A stretch of DNA of 64,000 nucleotides, from NCBI GenBank assembly GCA_016185345.1, contig JACPNS010000021.1:62001-126000 (forward strand), in the 5' to 3' direction. The stretch is from Solirubrobacterales bacterium. Lineage in GTDB: Bacteria > Actinomycetota > Thermoleophilia > Solirubrobacterales > JACPNS01. Of the stretch, positions 59,685 through 64,000 are shown piece by piece; the stretch's first letter is position 1, and every line of letters begins with the position of its first letter. The notes under the pieces were generated by a model. It was not told the origin of the DNA. It saw nothing but the letters and a program-made list of their open reading frames with translations, and ran no database searches. The position numbers were made by a program, and so were the translations under genes.

Positions 59685-61960
59685 TCTGAGGCCCTGGCGT
59701 TCTTTTTGACCTTGATCGCGTAAGCCGAAGGCTGCGTCGGTACTTCCGGGTTATCGATTTCGCCGAGGCGATCGAAGACGCGGTACCAGTCCTTCCTGGA
59801 AATACGTGAACCCTTGGAGCCTGCGGCGACCTTTCCGTTGGTCTTGATACCACCACCCGGTTTGAAGCCGATATGGACGTGGTTGGCGTGATCGCCCATG
59901 GCGAGGGTTGACCCACCGAGATCAAACAGTGAGATGATCTGGTCTGGGACGAGGACGCCCTGCAGTGTCATTACCTTTCGCACGACTTCCTCCATCAGGC
60001 CACCCGGTTTGTTGTTGGCGATCAACGGCTTGCCGTTGATGGTCGGGATGTCGACTGCGGCCCCAAACGTGTGCTGAGAGACGTTCCCGGAGCTGGTCAT
60101 GATTCCGCTTCGACCGCTCTTGAGGGAGCTGACGGTCGGACTGTAGCCCTCACTGTCGAGGAAGGCGAGCACGGCCAACACGCGACGGTCGATCTGGCCG
60201 CCTTCGATGTCAGCGCGACCGTTGGCGTCGAGCTGAATCGACTTCTTCTTCAGGACGTACGCTTCGAGTTGCTCCTTGCTCATCAGCAGGATCTGACCGA
60301 TCGTGCGGTCGCCACCCTTGCTGACGAGAGCGTTCATGCCGATCGCGCGGTACATCGCCGTTGAGTCGAGCAACTTCCAACCATCGAGGATCGGCTTCGG
60401 GTCTATTACCGGGGCGCCACTGCCCGCAGGGCGAACCTGAAAGTTGAGGTACGGGGTGCGCCCGCCCGGTGCCTCGCCGAGACGGCCCACGATCGTGCCG
60501 CCGATCAACTTCGAGTCCTTCTTGAGCGGCTTGAGAACGACGTCTTCCTTCTTCAGGCCGTACGGACGGGCAAAGTAGTTGTCAAACGTCTCGTAGGCGC
60601 CCATCGCCTGACCGGCGGTGCCGTCGTAGTCGCCGCTGCCTGCGCTGCGCTCGCGGTCGGGATTCGCGTAGATGCGCTCCTTGGTCGATACGCGCGGGCC
60701 GACCTTCTTGTCGGGGTCTGCGACGGCCCTGGCCTCGGCAGCTGCGGCTTCGGCGCTGCTCTGCTCGCCCTTGCGCCGCGGCACGGGATAGACCTGTGAG
60801 ATCGAACCGAGGTTGGAGTACTTGTAGCGGTTGCCGTAGCTGTCCTCGAGCACCATGAAGTTTCCGTCGGCCTTGGACCTGCCAAGTTTCACGACCGTCG
60901 AATCCTGGACCGCGATCGCCGGTGCGTTCTCACGTGAGTAAATCTTGATGCCGTTGCGTCGACCCGAACCCTCGACCACAGATGCAGCGTTGCCGGACTT
61001 GACACGCTTGTTCTTCGTGCTGACCTGACCGGCGTATGACGCGCGTGCGTAAACGGGAAAGTGCCCCTGAGTGAGACCAGTTAGCGAATCGATCAGAACG
61101 TCTGGCACGCCGGCGATCAGCCTCGCGCGAAGCATGACCTGGTCGACGTACCACTGCGCGCGGTTGTAAGCAAAAATCGAGCGTTCTATGTCGTCTTGGG
61201 CACCGGCGGCCTTGAGGTACTTGGCCGCGGAAAAGATTGCGTCCACCGGGTTGTAAGGATCCTTCACGCCGTCGTCGTTGGCGTCGACTCCGTACATCTC
61301 CCAGGTCGGGGGCATGAACTGCATCCAACCGAGCGCGCCAGCCGAGGAGACATTCAGATTACGACCGTAGTTGGTCTCGATCTCGTTGATCGAAGCGAGA
61401 ATTTCCCAGCGGATGCCGTACTGCGTTCCAGCTGCCTGGTAAATCGGAAGAAGGAAGGGCGGGATCTGAAACTGCTTGAGGACGAGGTTGGGAACGCTGA
61501 TCGGACCGCTGCCCGCTTCCCCGCCGAGGTCGAGCGGTTCGTCGACGGTCGTCACGGAGCCGCCGTTGGAGCCGCCGCCGGATCCGCCGCTGTCGACCGA
61601 GGCCCCGTCGTCGCGACTCGAGGACTTCTTCTTGGTCCTGGCCGAGGACTTCTTCTTGGTCTTGGCCGAGGACTTCTTCTTCGAGTCGCCGGTGGAGGTC
61701 TCTTCGCTCGATCCAGTTGAGCCGCTGCCGGTGGAGCCGCTTTCCGATGAGGGCGTCTTGGTCCTGGGTACCGTCGAGCCAGGGTTGCTGGTCTCGGCCG
61801 GGGCCGTGTTGTCAGAACCGTCCGGGACAATGCCGGGGCTCTCGCCCGAACTGGCGGTGGGTTCGGCGTAGGCAGTGAAGGATCCATAGAGGACGCCGAG
61901 CAGCCCGCAGAGCACCGCCACGATGACAATCGACGTCCTATTGGAAGATGATCTCTTCAC
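59681..61960 (-). CDS. Three-domain peptidoglycan hydrolase: lytic transglycosylase, degenerate LytM (M23), M15-like peptidase
   Basis: 759 residues from GTG. Membrane anchor (IVIVAVLCGLLGVLYGSFTA), then a 120-residue Ser/Lys/Gly linker with three Lys-rich repeats. MltB/SLT-type domain about 160-290: INEIETNYGRN (catalytic Glu), GALGWMQFMPPTWEMYG. A LytM-like region (AIAVQDSTVVKLGRSKADGN, YKYSNLGS, PYLNFQVRP) lacks the zinc histidines. C-terminal M15/VanY-like domain: SQHTFGAAVDIPTI and DHANHVHIGF keep the HxxxxxxD and HxH metal site. It should cleave both glycan strands and peptides. Confidence 0.87.
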   Translation of the reverse strand: MKRSSSNRTSIVIVAVLCGLLGVLYGSFTAYAEPTASSGESPGIVPDGSDNTAPAETSNPGSTVPRTKTPSSESGSTGSGSTGSSEETSTGDSKKKSSAKTKKKSSARTKKKSSSRDDGASVDSGGSGGGSNGGSVTTVDEPLDLGGEAGSGPISVPNLVLKQFQIPPFLLPIYQAAGTQYGIRWEILASINEIETNYGRNLNVSSAGALGWMQFMPPTWEMYGVDANDDGVKDPYNPVDAIFSAAKYLKAAGAQDDIERSIFAYNRAQWYVDQVMLRARLIAGVPDVLIDSLTGLTQGHFPVYARASYAGQVSTKNKRVKSGNAASVVEGSGRRNGIKIYSRENAPAIAVQDSTVVKLGRSKADGNFMVLEDSYGNRYKYSNLGSISQVYPVPRRKGEQSSAEAAAAEARAVADPDKKVGPRVSTKERIYANPDRERSAGSGDYDGTAGQAMGAYETFDNYFARPYGLKKEDVVLKPLKKDSKLIGGTIVGRLGEAPGGRTPYLNFQVRPAGSGAPVIDPKPILDGWKLLDSTAMYRAIGMNALVSKGGDRTIGQILLMSKEQLEAYVLKKKSIQLDANGRADIEGGQIDRRVLAVLAFLDSEGYSPTVSSLKSGRSGIMTSSGNVSQHTFGAAVDIPTINGKPLIANNKPGGLMEEVVRKVMTLQGVLVPDQIISLFDLGGSTLAMGDHANHVHIGFKPGGGIKTNGKVAAGSKGSRISRKDWYRVFDRLGEIDNPEVPTQPSAYAIKVKKNARASD

Positions 61961-62414
61961 GAATTGAAACCCTTAGACATGCAACCCTCGGACATGCTCA
62001 GTAAAACCGGCCCATCGCCTATCCATTCGGCGAGCCGCGCGAAACTCCCCATGCGCGAAAACCGGACGTGCGAAAGATAGCGGTTGAGCGGGGAGTAGTC
62101 CATACTTACTACCGCGTTTGCAACGCGGCATTCGGACGTGGGGGAGCTGTGTTTATCACTGAGCTGCATGCGCTTTGTTGAACGTAGAAAGTTCGCTGGA
62201 TCGGCGGAGGTCGATCCGTTCCAGTCGCGAAACATCCGGTCTCGCTCTGGAACTCGCTTAGAACACCCATCGACAAATCCGTTGACGACCTTAATCGCCA
62301 GAATTTGAATTGGGTGTGAAGTTTCGGAGAAGCTTGTCTCCAGTGTGTCGCTCAAAGGGGTGGTATAAGTCTTGACTTGAGGGTTATGGTTGGCCTTCAC
62401 CGATCATTTCTCGT
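61961..62414. other. Long leader region of the peptidoglycan hydrolase gene and intergenic space
   Basis: 454 bp between divergent genes with no supported ORF; a 147-codon minus-strand frame has no protein-like composition. The minus-strand side (62045-62128) can fold into several hairpins. The rest holds promoters for both genes. Comparison with the c-di-AMP (ydaO) riboswitch consensus, common before such hydrolases, gave no match by eye. Confidence 0.5.
62045..62128 (-). promoter_or_regulatory. Candidate structured 5' leader of the peptidoglycan hydrolase
   Basis: Nested pairings: CCGCGTT-TGC-AACGCGG (62112-62128); GTAGT/ACTAC (62095-62099, 62108-62112); CTCCCC/GGGGAG (62045-62050, 62090-62095) enclosing AACCG/CGGTT (62060-62064, 62081-62085). 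A further TCGCC/GGCGA hairpin lies just downstream, near 62016-62034. Some pairings share bases and could be alternatives, as in switches. Confidence 0.35.
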
Positions 62415-62762
62415 ATGATTCCCGGATCGATGGCAGACAAACGCGACACGAGGCACGATTCAGGCGACTCAGAGGGCATTGGCGGAATTGTCGATGAACT
62501 GGCCAGCAGTTGGCTCGTAGGAGATGCTTTAACCCGCATAGTTGAAACCGGGGAAAAGGCCTTCCGTGCCCAACAGACGGCGCTTTCGGCTCTCGGACTG
62601 CCCTCTGGCTCCCAGTTTGAAAGTCTCACGCTGCGAGTAAGGACTATTTTCCACCGCATTGAAGAGCTCGAGGACGAGCTCGACCGCGTGAGCGCTCGCG
62701 TTTCGGCGCTCGAGGCCAAGTCCAAGCCCAGGTCGGCGGCATCCAGGCGTACGACCAAGTAA
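62415..62762 (+). CDS. Hypothetical phasin-like coiled-coil protein
   Basis: 115 residues (ATG 62415 or 62430). A central helix VGDALTRIVETGEKAFRAQQ is followed by FESLTLRVRTIFHRIEELED, ELDRVSARVSALEAKSK, a heptad-rich coiled coil, then a basic tail (PRSAASRRTTK). It resembles phasin/PHA-accessory proteins in layout only. It precedes fabD by 35 bp. Confidence 0.6.
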   Translation: MIPGSMADKRDTRHDSGDSEGIGGIVDELASSWLVGDALTRIVETGEKAFRAQQTALSALGLPSGSQFESLTLRVRTIFHRIEELEDELDRVSARVSALEAKSKPRSAASRRTTK

Positions 62763-62797
62763 TAGGGTCTTTGCTCCATGACGATCGGAACTCACCA

Positions 62798-63580
62798 ATG
62801 AGGGCCGGACTGTTTCCCGGACAGGGAAGCCAGACCCCGGATATGCCAGTTGACACCGCAGGGCAGCAGCCGGCGATGTTCGCGCGCTCGATCGAAAGCT
62901 TCAACACGCACGGCGTCGAATGCGATTTCTTCATCGGCCACTCGCTCGGTTCATATGCGGCGCTCGTTGCCGCTGGCGCGATGGACGAGTCTGACGGAGA
63001 GAGAGTCGTCGCCGAGCGCGGGCTCGCCATGGCCGCCGCCGCGAGCGATCACCCCGGCGGAATGATCGCGCTACTTGGCTGTTCGCCCGAAGGCGCAGCT
63101 GAACTTGCATCCAATTTTGGCCTGACCGTGGCCAACGACAACGCCCCCGGTCAGATCGTGATTACCGGCGGGATCGCGGGAATCGAGGCGATCGAGGCCG
63201 CCGAGCCTGTCGATCCGACCGCTGGCGAAGACGCCCGCCGACTCCGGCTGAAACGCCTGCCCGTGAGTGGCGCATTTCACTCTCCGCTGATTGAGTCCGC
63301 CGCCGCGCGACTTTCGGCGGCGCTGGCGGACGTCGAGTTCGGTGATGCATCGATGGTGATCGCCAACGGCACAGCTCAGCCCTACGTTGACCCACGCCGC
63401 GAACTCGCCGAGGAGCTGCTCGGCTCGGTGCGCTTTCGCGAGTCGCTACTGAACGCCTGGGAGCTCGGCGTCCGTGAGTTCGTCGAATTCGAACCCGGTG
63501 GCGTGCTGACCGGACTGGTCAAGCGCACGTTGCCCGACGCGCGTGCAGTCAAGGTCACCGATCTGGTCGCGAGCACCTGA
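62798..63580 (+). CDS. fabD: Malonyl-CoA:ACP transacylase (FabD), with a shortened N-terminal region
   Basis: 260 residues from the ATG at 62798. LFPGQGSQTPDMP (Gln11 loop), nucleophile elbow FIGHSLGSYAALVAAGAM (Ser49), AERGLAMAAAAS (malonate-binding Arg), LPVSGAFHSPLIESAA (catalytic His) and EFEPGGVLTGLVKRTL are all present, so it should be active. Only 34 residues separate GQGSQ from GHSLG instead of about 75, so roughly 40 residues of the usual N-terminal helical part are missing. It starts a fatty-acid synthesis cluster with fabH. Confidence 0.85.
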   Translation: MRAGLFPGQGSQTPDMPVDTAGQQPAMFARSIESFNTHGVECDFFIGHSLGSYAALVAAGAMDESDGERVVAERGLAMAAAASDHPGGMIALLGCSPEGAAELASNFGLTVANDNAPGQIVITGGIAGIEAIEAAEPVDPTAGEDARRLRLKRLPVSGAFHSPLIESAAARLSAALADVEFGDASMVIANGTAQPYVDPRRELAEELLGSVRFRESLLNAWELGVREFVEFEPGGVLTGLVKRTLPDARAVKVTDLVAST

Positions 63581-63581
63581 G

Positions 63582-64000
63582 ATGTCGGGAGTGGAGACAA
63601 GCGTCGTGCCGAGGAGTACGGCAAACATCGAGTTGCGCGCAGCCGGGATGCTCGGGTACGGCTGCGCCCAGCCGAGCAAAGTCGTCACCTCTGAGGAAGT
63701 CGCCGCGCGCTACGAGCTGACGGCCGATTGGATCATCGAGCGCACCGGGGTTGAGTCGCGCCGGATCCTCGATCTCGAGAAGGGCGAGACGCTGCTCGAC
63801 CTCGTTGCCAAGTCATCGCGCGACGCGCTCGAGGTCGCAGGGCGCAGCGCCGAGGAAGTGGACATGGTCGTGGTCGCGACGATCACACCGGACAACGTCT
63901 TTCCCGCGCAATCAGTTGCGCTTGCAGAAGCGATCGGCGTGCCGCAGCGCGCAGTTGTCTATGACCTCAGCGCGGCGTGCACGGGATTCGTCACGGCGAT
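63582..64000 (+). CDS. fabH: Beta-ketoacyl-ACP synthase III (FabH), 3' partial
   Basis: At least 139 residues, running off the window end. LRAAGMLGYGCAQPSKVVTS, TADWIIERTGVESRRI, VDMVVVATITPDNVFPAQSV and YDLSAACTGFVTA with the active-site Cys of the Cys-His-Asn triad. An N-terminal extension of about 17 residues precedes the usual start. It condenses acetyl- or branched acyl-CoA with malonyl-ACP. It begins 1 bp after the fabD stop, so the two are coupled. Confidence 0.93.
   Translation, partial: MSGVETSVVPRSTANIELRAAGMLGYGCAQPSKVVTSEEVAARYELTADWIIERTGVESRRILDLEKGETLLDLVAKSSRDALEVAGRSAEEVDMVVVATITPDNVFPAQSVALAEAIGVPQRAVVYDLSAACTGFVTA

Noticed and set aside
61961-62160. c-di-AMP (ydaO) riboswitch before the hydrolase
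   Set aside because: The core blocks expected (GGGGUGAAUC-like and CAGCUAAC-like) are not visible by eye on the minus strand.
61957-62400. 147-codon minus-strand ORF before the peptidoglycan hydrolase
   Set aside because: Composition is unlike the neighbouring proteins, no recognisable motif, and it covers hairpins and the hydrolase ribosome site.

Overview
The window reads as chromosomal DNA of a high-GC actinomycete, most plausibly class Thermoleophilia (Solirubrobacterales-like). That placement is an inference. It rests on frequent GTG/TTG starts, an actinobacterial integration host factor (mihF), a complete Mce transport operon, LppX/LprG-like lipoproteins, a PadR regulator and a type III glutamine synthetase. 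No rRNA, tRNA, CRISPR array, prophage or insertion sequence was recognised.

Left part (1-16 kb): a truncated membrane protein gene, type III glutamine synthetase (glnN), a small VOC protein, a likely protein-deglycation pair (LMW phosphatase plus fructosamine-kinase-like protein), an O-methyltransferase, a PIN/RHH toxin-antitoxin pair, cobalamin-dependent methionine synthase (metH), an amt-glnK ammonium module and a 2-oxoacid:ferredoxin oxidoreductase (korAB). glnN, amt and glnK make this a nitrogen-assimilation neighbourhood, although they are separate transcription units.

Mce operon (16.6-31.7 kb): two YrbE/MlaE permeases, the ATPase, six MCE proteins joined by start/stop overlaps, an MMPL/RND exporter-like protein, a membrane-anchored thioredoxin-fold protein that has lost its nucleophilic cysteine, and a small membrane protein. 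The ATPase gene lies inside the operon. The whole looks like one envelope lipid or sterol transport machine.

Middle (31.8-41 kb): a VOC protein, mihF, a divergent pair that may make ceramide-type sphingolipids (serine palmitoyltransferase-like enzyme and a GNAT-fold acyltransferase), a secreted protein with a collagen-like linker, and a thiamine-precursor ABC importer behind a clear TPP riboswitch.

41-49.6 kb is one long minus-strand run: VWA/CoxE-like protein, MoxR ATPase, membrane protein, PQQ-type sugar dehydrogenase with a decayed copy beside it, ArsA-family ATPase with a small acidic partner, and two tandem glucuronyl C5-epimerase-like secreted proteins.

49.7-64 kb: two LppX/LprG-like proteins, a cation/proton exchanger, a fatty-acid beta-oxidation cluster (two acyl-CoA dehydrogenases, a fused 3-hydroxyacyl-CoA dehydrogenase/enoyl-CoA hydratase, a sirtuin), a DsbA-fold isomerase, PadR, a three-part peptidoglycan hydrolase with a long structured leader, and the start of a fatty-acid synthesis cluster (unusually short fabD, then fabH running off the end).

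The items most worth a second look are the sphingolipid-type pair, the cysteine-less thioredoxin in the Mce operon, the PII protein lacking Tyr51, a dispersed repeat family (three copies, two of them inverted at 54.3-54.55 kb), the structured leader of the peptidoglycan hydrolase, and the shortened FabD.
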